Source: Pigmentiphaga kullae
GTDB lineage: Bacteria > Pseudomonadota > Gammaproteobacteria > Burkholderiales > Burkholderiaceae_B
Direction of reading: 5' to 3'
Assembly: GCF_004216695.1 (NCBI RefSeq)
Contig: NZ_SGXC01000001.1
Location: 1,302,001 to 1,366,000, forward strand
DNA length: 64,000 nucleotides
Shown: positions 43,092 through 50,906 of the stretch, one piece after another
How the letters are laid out: each line of letters begins with the position of its first letter
Numbering within the stretch: the first letter of the stretch is position 1
Made by a program: the position numbers and the translations under genes
The notes under the pieces: model-generated
Database searches by the model: none
Told to the model about the DNA's origin: nothing
Seen by the model: the letters and a program-made list of their open reading frames with translations, nothing else

Positions 43092-44216
43092 ATGATGCTG
43101 TGCCATTGTTGCGGCCACCACCGGCCGGGAGTCGGCGTCGGCGGATCGCGGCCCGTCGCCCGTTTTCCCTACCTTACCGTGGACATGCACTGCCATCTGC
43201 TGGTCCCCCAGGTCGAAGAGCTGGTCGCGGAGCGCGAGGAAAAGCGACGCGAACCGGCTTTGCAGGCCGCGCTGCTGGGCCAGGCTTCCTACGCCCACAA
43301 CCAGGCCATGCGCGAGCAGATCGGCGAGCGCCTGTGCGACGTCGGCCGGCGCCTGGAGGACATGGATCGCCTGGGCATCGACATACAGGTACTGAGTCCG
43401 TCGCCCACCCAGTATTACCCGTGGGCCGACGAGGCGCTGGCGGTGCATCTGGTGGAAACGCAGAACGCGGGCATCGCCCGGGCGTGCGCCGGGCATCCCG
43501 AGCGTTTCCTCGGCCTGGGGGCGGCAGCCTTACAGCATCCGGCGCTGGCGGTGTCCCAACTGCGCGATGCCGTCGAGCGGCACGGACTGCTTGGAGTCGA
43601 GATTTCGTCCGATCCTACGGGGCGCGGCCTGGACGATCCCGCCCTGGAGCCATTTTGGGCCGAGGCGCAGCGCTTGCGGTGCGTGGTGTTCCTGCATCCT
43701 CTGGGGACGTCCTTGGGCGAGCGTGTCGACCGGTACTACCTGGCCAATGTCATCGGACAGCCATTGGAGACGACGGTCGCCCTGTCGCAGTTGATCTTCG
43801 GCGGCGTGTTGGATCGCTATCCCGACCTCAGGCTCTGCGCGGCCCACGGTGGGGGCTACCTACCTTACGCCGTCGGACGGTCCGACCACGCCTACGGCGT
43901 AAGGCCGGAGGCGGGCGCCTGCCGGGTCGCGCCCAGCGACTATCTGCGCCGGATCTGGTTCGACACCGTCGTGTTCCGGGCCGGAGCGCTCGATGAACTG
44001 GCCCAGGCGGCGGGTGTGCGGCGCATCGTCGCGGGAACGGACTACCCCTTCGACATGGGGGAGTACGCGTTGCACGAGCTGCTGCGGGGCACGCGACTGA
44101 GTCCGGCCGAGATCGCATGCGTGCTCGGCGCCAATGCGATCGAGCTATTGGGCCTGCCTGCCGATCATCCCGCGCTGGCCGCGGCCCGCGCGCGTCTCTT
44201 GGGAGCGAACGCATGA
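43092..44216 (+). CDS. Amidohydrolase family protein (ACMSD-like decarboxylase group)
   Basis: A 374-residue metal-dependent enzyme of the amidohydrolase 2 group, which includes aminocarboxymuconate-semialdehyde and hydroxybenzoate decarboxylases. Metal motifs are H33-x-H35 (TVDMHCHLL), a histidine in VFLHPLG, another in CAAHGGGY and the aspartate in GTDYPFD. The N-terminus is odd: MMLCHCCGHHRPG precedes the barrel. The start at 43092 follows GGAAGGAT and is 1 bp after the preceding stop, so this extension seems genuine. It overlaps the next gene by 4 bp. It may decarboxylate the aromatic acid or the ring-cleaved product. Confidence 0.86.
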   Translation: MMLCHCCGHHRPGVGVGGSRPVARFPYLTVDMHCHLLVPQVEELVAEREEKRREPALQAALLGQASYAHNQAMREQIGERLCDVGRRLEDMDRLGIDIQVLSPSPTQYYPWADEALAVHLVETQNAGIARACAGHPERFLGLGAAALQHPALAVSQLRDAVERHGLLGVEISSDPTGRGLDDPALEPFWAEAQRLRCVVFLHPLGTSLGERVDRYYLANVIGQPLETTVALSQLIFGGVLDRYPDLRLCAAHGGGYLPYAVGRSDHAYGVRPEAGACRVAPSDYLRRIWFDTVVFRAGALDELAQAAGVRRIVAGTDYPFDMGEYALHELLRGTRLSPAEIACVLGANAIELLGLPADHPALAAARARLLGANA

Positions 44217-45343
44217 AACGCACGGACTATTCCCGTGTCCTGGTGGCCGGTGGCGGCATCGGCGGGCTGGCGGCCGCGATCGCGCTGCGCCGGGCAGGGT
44301 GCGAGGTCGACGTGCTCGAGATCAAGCCCGCCTGGGAAGTGGCTGGCGTGGGCATCATTCAGCCCGCCAATGCTTTGCGCGCGCTGGATGAGCTGGGGGT
44401 GGCCGGGCAGTGCCTGGCCAAGGGGTTCGGCTATGACAGCTACCGCTACATGACAGCCGAAGGCGTGCTGTTGCAGGAGGTGCCGGGCCCCAAGGTGGCG
44501 GGCCCGGACCGCCCCGCCTACAACGGCATCGCCCGCCGGGCGCTGCAGGAGATCCTGGTGTCCGCCGCGCGCCAAGCCGGGGCGGTGCTGCGTGCCGGAT
44601 GCGCCATCCATTCGCTGGCGCAGGACGAAGACGGAGCGAGCGTCGTCCTGAGCGACGGCAGGCGGGAGCGCTATGCGACGGTGATCGGCGCCGACGGCAT
44701 CTATTCCTGGCTGCGGCGCAATGTGTTCGGAGTGGACCTGCGCGCCCGCCCCACCGGCCAGAGCGTGTGGCGGGTCATGATGCCGAGGCCGGAGGCGATG
44801 ACCTGGGGCGCGATGATGGTGGGGCCGCGCAGCAAGGCCGGCTTCATTCCCATCAGCCGGGAGCTGATGTATCTGCTGCTGGTTACTCAGGAGGAGCCGG
44901 GGACCGTGATGCCCGCTCAAAGGCTGCATGTCTTGCTGAAAGAGCGGCTGGCCGATTTCGGTGGCGTGGTGCCTGGCCTGCTGGCTGCCATCGACGATCC
45001 GGCCAAGGTGGTCTACAGGCCGCTCGAGGTCGTGATGATGGGCCCCCCCTGGCACCGCGGACGAGTCGTCCTGATCGGCGATGCCGCGCACGCATCCACC
45101 CCCCATCTCGGGCAGGGCGCCGCGATGGCCATCGAGGATGCGGTCGTGCTGGGGGATCTGGTGCGGCAAGGGCTGCCCTGGCGCGTGCTGACCGATGCCT
45201 ACATGCGGCGCCGATTCGAGCGGGCCACCTTCATCCAGGATGCCTCGTTCCGCATCGGGGAGTTCGAACAGGGACGCGAACCCGGCCTCGATCTTTTCGA
45301 TTTGCTGGGGCAAGCCAGGCAGGCAATGGCCGCCCCCATTTGA
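44213..45343 (+). CDS. FAD-dependent monooxygenase (salicylate/hydroxybenzoate hydroxylase-like)
   Basis: A 376-residue class A flavoprotein hydroxylase. The ADP motif GGGIGG is at 13-18, the DG motif is in VIGADGIYSWLR, and the second FAD motif is LIGDAAHAS followed by PHLGQGAAMAIEDA. It matches salicylate 1-hydroxylase and 3-hydroxybenzoate 6-hydroxylase relatives. The ATG overlaps the stop of the amidohydrolase gene. It probably makes the dihydroxylated ring used by the extradiol enzyme two genes upstream. Confidence 0.9.
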   Translation: MKRTDYSRVLVAGGGIGGLAAAIALRRAGCEVDVLEIKPAWEVAGVGIIQPANALRALDELGVAGQCLAKGFGYDSYRYMTAEGVLLQEVPGPKVAGPDRPAYNGIARRALQEILVSAARQAGAVLRAGCAIHSLAQDEDGASVVLSDGRRERYATVIGADGIYSWLRRNVFGVDLRARPTGQSVWRVMMPRPEAMTWGAMMVGPRSKAGFIPISRELMYLLLVTQEEPGTVMPAQRLHVLLKERLADFGGVVPGLLAAIDDPAKVVYRPLEVVMMGPPWHRGRVVLIGDAAHASTPHLGQGAAMAIEDAVVLGDLVRQGLPWRVLTDAYMRRRFERATFIQDASFRIGEFEQGREPGLDLFDLLGQARQAMAAPI

Positions 45344-45392
45344 CGCCGGCATGGGCCGGCCTATCCTGAGATGCATGAGAAGGAGTGGAGAC

Positions 45393-46340
45393 ATGAATAC
45401 GATGCGACATATCCTGGCCTGTGCGACGGGCGCGAGCCTGTTGGCCGGAGCCGCGCAGGCCCAGTCGCCGGGCCAGGCGGCGGAGATACTCGTGCCGTTC
45501 ACGGCAGGGGGCGTGGTGGACATCATGGCGCGGGGCTTCGCCGTAGCCTTAGGCAAGCAGCTTCGACAACAGGTCGTGGTGGTCAACCGGGCCGGCGCGG
45601 GCGGCGTGGTCGCCATGGCCTCGCTGGCCAGCGCGCCGGCCGACGGGCATACCCTGGCCTATAGCGTCGTGACGCCGCTGACCGTGCAGCCTCATCGCAT
45701 GAAGAGCATGCCGTTCTCGCCGGCCGACATCGTGCCGGTATGCCAGACGTTCGAGAACTCCTTCTTCATCGCCGCCGGCCCCAAGTCTCCCTACAAGGAC
45801 TTCGAGTCTCTGCGCGCCACCGCGCGCGCCCAGCCGGGCATGATCACCTACGGTCACCCCGGAGCCGCTTCGTCTCCGCATCTGTCGGCACTCGAACTCT
45901 GGCGGGCCGCCGGCCTGGAACTGAGCGATGTGCCTTATCAGGGCGAGGCGCAGATGGCGCCGCAATTGCTCAGCGGGCAGGTCGCCCTGGGGGCTGTGAC
46001 CACGGCGATGGTCGTCACCCAGAAGTTGCAGCCGCTGCTGGTGTTCGCCTCCAGGCGGCTGCCGGAGTTTCCCAACGTGCCGACCAGCGCCGAACTGGGA
46101 TATCCCATCGAACCTTCCGGCTATGGCGGGCTGTTCGTGCGCAAGGGTACGCCCGCCGACGTGATCGACAGGTTGGAGTCGGCCTGCGGCAAGGCCGTGC
46201 ACGATCCCGACTACCAGGATCTCGCGAAAAAACAGTTCCAGATGTCGGAGTATCTGGATCGCCGGGCATTCACCGGTCGCATCGCCGCGGACTATCGCAT
46301 CAAGGGCCAGCTCATTCCTGCGTTGAACCTGACCCAATAG
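45393..46340 (+). CDS. Bug receptor of the aromatic degradation operon
   Basis: A 315-residue receptor with a signal peptide ending near AAQAQ (residue 24) and the loop motif PFTAGGVVDIMA. The ATG at 45393 has AGGAGTGGAG upstream; the long frame before it overlaps the monooxygenase out of phase. It is the last gene of the operon, 49 bp after the monooxygenase, and probably binds the aromatic acid or a derivative. Its end lies 15 bp from a convergent gene. Confidence 0.91.
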   Translation: MNTMRHILACATGASLLAGAAQAQSPGQAAEILVPFTAGGVVDIMARGFAVALGKQLRQQVVVVNRAGAGGVVAMASLASAPADGHTLAYSVVTPLTVQPHRMKSMPFSPADIVPVCQTFENSFFIAAGPKSPYKDFESLRATARAQPGMITYGHPGAASSPHLSALELWRAAGLELSDVPYQGEAQMAPQLLSGQVALGAVTTAMVVTQKLQPLLVFASRRLPEFPNVPTSAELGYPIEPSGYGGLFVRKGTPADVIDRLESACGKAVHDPDYQDLAKKQFQMSEYLDRRAFTGRIAADYRIKGQLIPALNLTQ

Positions 46341-46355
46341 CGGAGGGGCGGCTGG

Positions 46356-46730
46356 TTAGCGCCAGAACTCGTCGAACACCGCCAGGTCCACTGGCATCTC
46401 CCAGTGTTCGGCGAGAAGGCCGTCGGCGAAGCGCCAGATGCCGAACGCGCGCATGTCGAGCGTCTTACCCTGGCGGAACGCGGCCAGCCGCACGGGCACG
46501 GTTGCCCAGTCGCCGGCCAGCATGAAGACGTCCTCGTGACGTGGGCGAAAGGTCTGTCCAGTCAATTCCTGCATCTGTTGGACATGCCAGCGCATGCCCT
46601 CGGCCCCACGAAAACTGCCCGCGATCTGGCTGGAGCCGGGCGTGTGGCAGACGAAATCCATATGCAGGTTGCCGTACAGGGCGTCGCGGTCCTTCGCGTA
46701 GATGCGCCGCAGCAGTTCCAGCCTTTGCAT
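46356..46730 (-). CDS. NTF2-like (SnoaL/limonene-epoxide-hydrolase fold) protein
   Basis: A 124-residue protein with the cone-shaped NTF2 fold: an N-terminal helix (MQRLELLRRIYAKDRDALY), HTPGSSQIAG, FRGAEGMRWHVQQM and a final strand FGIWRFADGLLAEHWE. Such proteins are small isomerases, hydrolases or binding proteins; the reaction cannot be told. GGAGG lies just upstream of the ATG. It follows the NIPSNAP gene by 101 bp on the same strand. Confidence 0.8.
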   Translation of the reverse strand: MQRLELLRRIYAKDRDALYGNLHMDFVCHTPGSSQIAGSFRGAEGMRWHVQQMQELTGQTFRPRHEDVFMLAGDWATVPVRLAAFRQGKTLDMRAFGIWRFADGLLAEHWEMPVDLAVFDEFWR

Positions 46731-46831
46731 GTATGCCTCCGGGGTGCATGAAGGCTACAGCCTAGGCGCATCGCGGCGGGGGGACAAATGCATCGTACGG
46801 ATGCCTGGCCATTCGCGCCGACGATGGATGG

Positions 46832-47167
46832 TCAGCCTTGCTCCTTCGGCAGTGCGGGCTGCGGCGAGAACGGCGCCACGTTCATGATCTTCACCTCCTG
46901 GGCGACGAACGACCCCCGGTTCATCTGCCTGAACGCGGCCCATTCGGGATCCGCCTCCAGATGCCCGCGCCGCCGTTCGCGCTCGGCCAGGCTGGCGTAG
47001 GCCCAGATGTGGACGACCTGGTTCAGCGGACCGATCTCGCTCACATAGAAGCCGACCAGCCCGCCCAGGTGCCGCATCTGCACGGGCAGGCCGTGCGTGC
47101 GGTAGCGCTGCAGGTAGTCGTCCATGGTGCCGTGCTTGAGCGTGTAGGTGCGGTGCTCGACGATCAT
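46832..47167 (-). CDS. NIPSNAP family protein
   Basis: A 111-residue dimeric alpha/beta-barrel protein. Typical parts are IVEHRTYTLKHGTMDDYL, VQMRHLGGLVGFYVSEIG, LNQVVHIWAYASLAERERRR and the C-terminal block. NIPSNAP proteins are frequent in catabolic operons but their reaction is mostly unknown. It starts 19 bp after the Bug gene. Confidence 0.9.
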   Translation of the reverse strand: MIVEHRTYTLKHGTMDDYLQRYRTHGLPVQMRHLGGLVGFYVSEIGPLNQVVHIWAYASLAERERRRGHLEADPEWAAFRQMNRGSFVAQEVKIMNVAPFSPQPALPKEQG

Positions 47168-47186
47168 GCGGGGGTTCCTCGTGTTG

Positions 47187-48134
47187 CTAGGGCTGGACCT
47201 GGATGCCGGTTTTCTTCAGGAAGGGGATCCAGCGGTCGAAGTCGCTGGCCAGCTTGGCCTTGAATTCCCCGGTGTTCATCGGCCCGTTCAAGCCCATGCC
47301 GCCGAGCCGCTCGGACACCTCCGGCGAGCGGACCACCTTCAGGATGGCCTGTTCCAGCTGGCTGCGGGTGGCCGCGGGGGTGCCCGCCGGCGCCAGGATG
47401 CCGTAGGCGTTGCTCATCTGCAGGTCGGGATAGCCGGCCTCGACCGAGGTCGGCACGTCGGGCAATTGCTTCGAGCGCTGGGTGTCGAACAGCACCAGGC
47501 CGCGCACCTTGCCCTCGCGCACGTAGGGCGCGAGGATGGTGACGTCGGCGTTCAGCGCGTCGATCTGGCCGGCCAGCAGGTCGGCGATGGCCGGGGCCGC
47601 GCCGCGATAGGGGACGTGCAGCATCTTCGAGCCCGTGTAGACGTTCACCATCTCGCCGCCTATGTGCATGGTGGAGCCGACGCCGGACGATCCATAGCTG
47701 ATGCGCGCCCCGGACTTGGACTTGTCCACCAGCTCGCGCAGCGTGCGCACGCCCAGGTCGGGGCGGGCGATCATCAGGGTCTGGACCTGGCCGATCAGCG
47801 CCACGGGTTCGAGGTCCTTGCGCGGGTCGTAGGGTAGCTGCGTCATCGTGCCGGCCGACATCACGTAGCCCGATGTCGCCACCAGCAGCGTCGCGCCGTC
47901 CGCGGGCGACTTGGCGACGTAGTTCGCGCCGACCACGCCGCCCGCGCCGCCGCGGTTCTCGACCACCACGGTCTTGCCCAGCGCCGCGGTCAGGCCGGGC
48001 GCGATGATGCGCGCGACCTGGTCCACCGGGCCGCCGGCGGCGAAGGGCACCACCAGCTTGACGACGTCGGCCGCCAGCGAGGGGGCCGAGACGGCGCACG
48101 ACAGCATGAACAGCAAGCTTCGAACTCGTTGCAT
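47187..48134 (-). CDS. Bug receptor of the SMP-30/NIPSNAP operon
   Basis: A 315-residue receptor with a signal peptide ending near PSLAA (residue 22) and the motif LVVPFAAGGPVDQVA. The ATG at 48134 has a GGAGGAG ribosome site six bases away. An ATG at 48149 would put that site inside the coding region, so it is rejected. It lies between the SMP-30-like and NIPSNAP genes. Confidence 0.92.
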   Translation of the reverse strand: MQRVRSLLFMLSCAVSAPSLAADVVKLVVPFAAGGPVDQVARIIAPGLTAALGKTVVVENRGGAGGVVGANYVAKSPADGATLLVATSGYVMSAGTMTQLPYDPRKDLEPVALIGQVQTLMIARPDLGVRTLRELVDKSKSGARISYGSSGVGSTMHIGGEMVNVYTGSKMLHVPYRGAAPAIADLLAGQIDALNADVTILAPYVREGKVRGLVLFDTQRSKQLPDVPTSVEAGYPDLQMSNAYGILAPAGTPAATRSQLEQAILKVVRSPEVSERLGGMGLNGPMNTGEFKAKLASDFDRWIPFLKKTGIQVQP

Positions 48135-48207
48135 GAAGATCTCCTCCATGGCGCTGCGCCATGGTCGTGGACGACGCGGAGCGGATGCTGGAACCGGGGT
48201 GCCGCGT

Positions 48208-49086
48208 TCAGCCCCGGAAGCGTGGTTCGGGCAGGCCGCACACGCCCACGTCGAGCGCGAACAGTCCGCCGGCGAGCGGTTCCCGGGCCAGCTCGGGCAC
48301 GCGCTGCGAGTGGCTGGTGACGTACAGGGTGTCGAGCCCGCTGCCGCCGAAGGCGGGACAGGTCGGGTTGGTGACGGGCATCTGGATGATGCGGTCCACG
48401 CGCCCTTCGGGCGTGAGGCGGACCAGCTGGCCGGTGGCGACCATCGCGTTCCACAGGCAGCCGTCCACGTCCACGGTCGAGCCGTCGGGCCGGCCGGCCT
48501 GGTGTGTCCAGTCCTTGAAGACGCGGCGATTGGAGATGACGCCATCGTCCAGGTCGTAGTCGAAGGCCCAGATGACCTGCCGGTGCGTATCGGCGAAGTA
48601 CATCGTGCGGTCGTCGGGGCTCCAGGCGATGGAGTTGGGCAGCACGACGTCGTCCAGCATGACGTGGCAGCGGTGGTCGGGATCGAAGCGGTAGAGCTTG
48701 CCTTCCGGCGTGCGGCGGGTATCGGGCATGCTGCCCACCCAGAAGCGGCCGCGGCGGTCGCACTTGCCGTCGTTCAGGCGATTGTCGGGCTGGTCGGGCT
48801 CGGGGTTCAGCAGGGGCTGGGGGGCCTGACCGGTGTCGGGGTCGTACAGGTACAGGCCGTGGTTCGTGGCCAGCAGGAAGCCGCCCGTCTCGCGCAGCGC
48901 GATGCTGCCCACCAGCAGTTCGGGCGCCAGCCTTTGCGCGCGATGCCGGCCGGTGGCGGGTTCATACGACTGCAGGGCCGGCCGCCGCACGTCCACCCAC
49001 CACAGGCGCTGGCTGCGGTCGCACCAGAGCGGGACTTCGCCCAGGATGTCGGCCCCCTGGACCACGCATTCGATCTTGCCGGCCAC
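48208..49086 (-). CDS. SMP-30/gluconolactonase/LRE family protein
   Basis: A 292-residue six-bladed beta-propeller lactonase. Metal-site motifs are GEVPLWCDR (Glu near residue 17), NDGKCDRRGRFWVG, VLPNSIAWSPD and RPDGSTVDVDGCLW. Members hydrolyse sugar or other lactones. The start is GTG at 49086 with AGGAG five bases upstream; a longer frame to 49176 lacks a site. It is first of the operon that continues with Bug, NIPSNAP and NTF2-like genes and is divergent from iclR. A lactone intermediate in the pathway is a reasonable inference. Confidence 0.9.
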   Translation of the reverse strand: MAGKIECVVQGADILGEVPLWCDRSQRLWWVDVRRPALQSYEPATGRHRAQRLAPELLVGSIALRETGGFLLATNHGLYLYDPDTGQAPQPLLNPEPDQPDNRLNDGKCDRRGRFWVGSMPDTRRTPEGKLYRFDPDHRCHVMLDDVVLPNSIAWSPDDRTMYFADTHRQVIWAFDYDLDDGVISNRRVFKDWTHQAGRPDGSTVDVDGCLWNAMVATGQLVRLTPEGRVDRIIQMPVTNPTCPAFGGSGLDTLYVTSHSQRVPELAREPLAGGLFALDVGVCGLPEPRFRG

Positions 49087-49108
49087 CGTTGTCTCCTTCG
49101 GTCTTGTG

Positions 49109-49136
49109 TGCCCCGCGATGTCGGGGGCATTTTTTT
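49109..49136 (+). terminator. Terminator-like hairpin facing the iclR gene
   Basis: TGCCCC (49109-49114) pairs with GGGGCA (49124-49129), followed by seven T. It points along the plus strand although the nearest gene to its left runs the other way. It could stop antisense transcripts before they enter iclR. Confidence 0.5.
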
Positions 49137-49212
49137 GCAGATTATTCCGTAATTCAGGATTCGTCAAACATCCCATTATTTAGGATTAATAGAATTGAGC
49201 GAGCATGCCCGG

Positions 49213-49218
49213 TATAAT
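49213..49218 (+). promoter_or_regulatory. -10 box of the iclR gene
   Basis: A perfect TATAAT lies 30 bp before the GTG of the IclR gene. No good -35 hexamer is seen at the right distance, which is common for activator-dependent or self-controlled promoters. Confidence 0.5.
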
Positions 49219-49247
49219 CCGCGCCACCATCCCGCCCCAAACGCCCC

Positions 49248-50048
49248 GTGAACGCATCCGATAACGCCCGTCCGGCTTCCACGCTCGCCCGCGCTTTCGA
49301 AGTGCTGGAGCTGCTGTCCGTCGAGCACCCGCTGCTGCGGGTCGAGGACGTCATGTCGCGGCTGGGCCATACCCGCTCCACGGCCTACCGGTACGTGAAG
49401 GAACTGTGCGACGCGGGCGTGCTGGCGCCGTCCTCGGGCGGCATGTATGCGCTGGGGCCCCGCATCGTCGAACTCGAACGCATGCTGGTGCTGACCGATC
49501 CGCTGTACCTGGCGGGCCGCAAGGTGCTGCCGGCCGTGCGCGAGCCCGGCAGCGTGCTGCTGCTGCACAACCTGTATCGCGACAAGGTGCTGTGCATCTA
49601 CAAGGAAGGCCCCGATTCGCTGGAATACCGCGGCGAGTCCATCGCGGTGAGGCGCTCGCGCGGCATGCCGTTCCCGCTGTTCCGCGGCGCGGCCTCGCTC
49701 GCCATGCTGGCGTTCTTCACCCCCCATCGTATCCGGCAGGCTTACCTGCGCAGCGCCGACGAGATCGCCCAGGCGGGTCTGGGGCGCAGCTGGGAGGAAT
49801 TCCGCGGCGCCCTGGCCGCGATCCGGCGCAGCGGCTATGCCACCAGCCGCAGCCAGATCACGCCCAACCTGGCCGGCGTGGCGGTGCCCATCTTCCTGCC
49901 GGGGGAAAAGAAGGTGATAGGCAGCCTGGCGCGGGCGTTTCCCGCGGAACTGCTGACGCCGGAAATGGAGCGGGCGTGCCTGGGCCGCCTGTCCGAGGCG
50001 GCGGCGCTGATCGCCGAGGAGTTCGTCCAGGCGGGGCACGGCGCCTGA
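49248..50048 (+). CDS. IclR family transcriptional regulator
   Basis: A 266-residue regulator. The N-terminal winged helix is STLARAFEVLELLSVEHPL with a recognition helix in RLGHTRSTAYRYVKEL. The C-terminal effector domain includes DKVLCIYKEGPDSLEYRG and GVAVPIFLPGEKKVIGSL. The start is GTG. It is divergent from the SMP-30 operon, which it probably represses, and convergent with the TauD-type gene at 50070. Confidence 0.92.
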   Translation: MNASDNARPASTLARAFEVLELLSVEHPLLRVEDVMSRLGHTRSTAYRYVKELCDAGVLAPSSGGMYALGPRIVELERMLVLTDPLYLAGRKVLPAVREPGSVLLLHNLYRDKVLCIYKEGPDSLEYRGESIAVRRSRGMPFPLFRGAASLAMLAFFTPHRIRQAYLRSADEIAQAGLGRSWEEFRGALAAIRRSGYATSRSQITPNLAGVAVPIFLPGEKKVIGSLARAFPAELLTPEMERACLGRLSEAAALIAEEFVQAGHGA

Positions 50049-50069
50049 GCGGCGCGGCCCGGTGGGTAT

Positions 50070-50873
50070 CTATCCGCCGAATACCGGCCCGTCGACCACG
50101 ATGCGGTGCATGAGCCGTTCGCCGGCCGCGTAATCGTTGACCGCGAAGTGCCAGGTCTGGTGGTTGTCCCAGAACGCCAGCGAGCCGACGCGCCAGCGGA
50201 AGCGGCAGGCCAGCGCCGGTTGCTGCGCGTGCTGGTACAGGAACTCGAGCAGCGGCCGGCTCTCGGCCTCGGTCCAGCCCTCGAAGCGCACCGTGTAGGC
50301 CGGGTTCACGTACAGGATGGGCTTGCCGCCCTCGGGGTGCCGCACGACCACGGGGTGCGTGACGTCCGGATCCGGCGCCCGTCCCGTCTTCATGCGGGAC
50401 TGCACGCGGGCATTGGAATGGACCGCGCGCAGCGGTTCGAGCGTGCGTTTCAGTCCTTCGGACAGGTGCTCGTAGGCCGAGGCCATGCTGATGAACAGCG
50501 TATCGCCGCCGGAGGCCGGCGCCTGCCGGCACAGCAGCATCGTGCCCCAGCTGGGCGATTCGCGGTAGGCCTGGTCCGTGTGCCAGCTGCCGCCGATGTT
50601 GCGTTCCTGGCCGGGCTCCTTCGTGACCTCGGCGATTTCCTCCGAGCCGGGGATGGGCGGGATGATGCCGCTGGTCGGCACCGTGGGGTGGCCGAAGCGG
50701 CGGGCCAGCGCGACGTACTGCTCGGACGTGAGCGTCTGGTCGCGGAAGAAGATGACCCCGTGGTCGATCAAGGCCTGGCGGATGCGGCGGTAGATCTCGG
50801 GCGCCTGTTCGGCGGACAGGTCGACGTCGTCGATCTCGGCGCCGACGTAGGGGTTGAGCGGTGCGATGCGCAT
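50070..50873 (-). CDS. TauD/TfdA family Fe(II)/2-oxoglutarate dioxygenase
   Basis: A 267-residue non-haem iron dioxygenase. The HxD motif is H98-D100 (GGSWHTDQAY) and the distal histidine is about H256 (RLMHRIVVDG), with the 2-oxoglutarate-binding arginine expected close after it. It resembles taurine and 2,4-D dioxygenases, which hydroxylate and release a leaving group. It is the last gene of the nine-kb operon that begins with the ABC transporter, 33 bp after the Bug gene. Confidence 0.91.
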   Translation of the reverse strand: MRIAPLNPYVGAEIDDVDLSAEQAPEIYRRIRQALIDHGVIFFRDQTLTSEQYVALARRFGHPTVPTSGIIPPIPGSEEIAEVTKEPGQERNIGGSWHTDQAYRESPSWGTMLLCRQAPASGGDTLFISMASAYEHLSEGLKRTLEPLRAVHSNARVQSRMKTGRAPDPDVTHPVVVRHPEGGKPILYVNPAYTVRFEGWTEAESRPLLEFLYQHAQQPALACRFRWRVGSLAFWDNHQTWHFAVNDYAAGERLMHRIVVDGPVFGG

Positions 50874-50906
50874 GTCTGGATTTTCCGTGGAACCGTCGGT
50901 GGCCGG

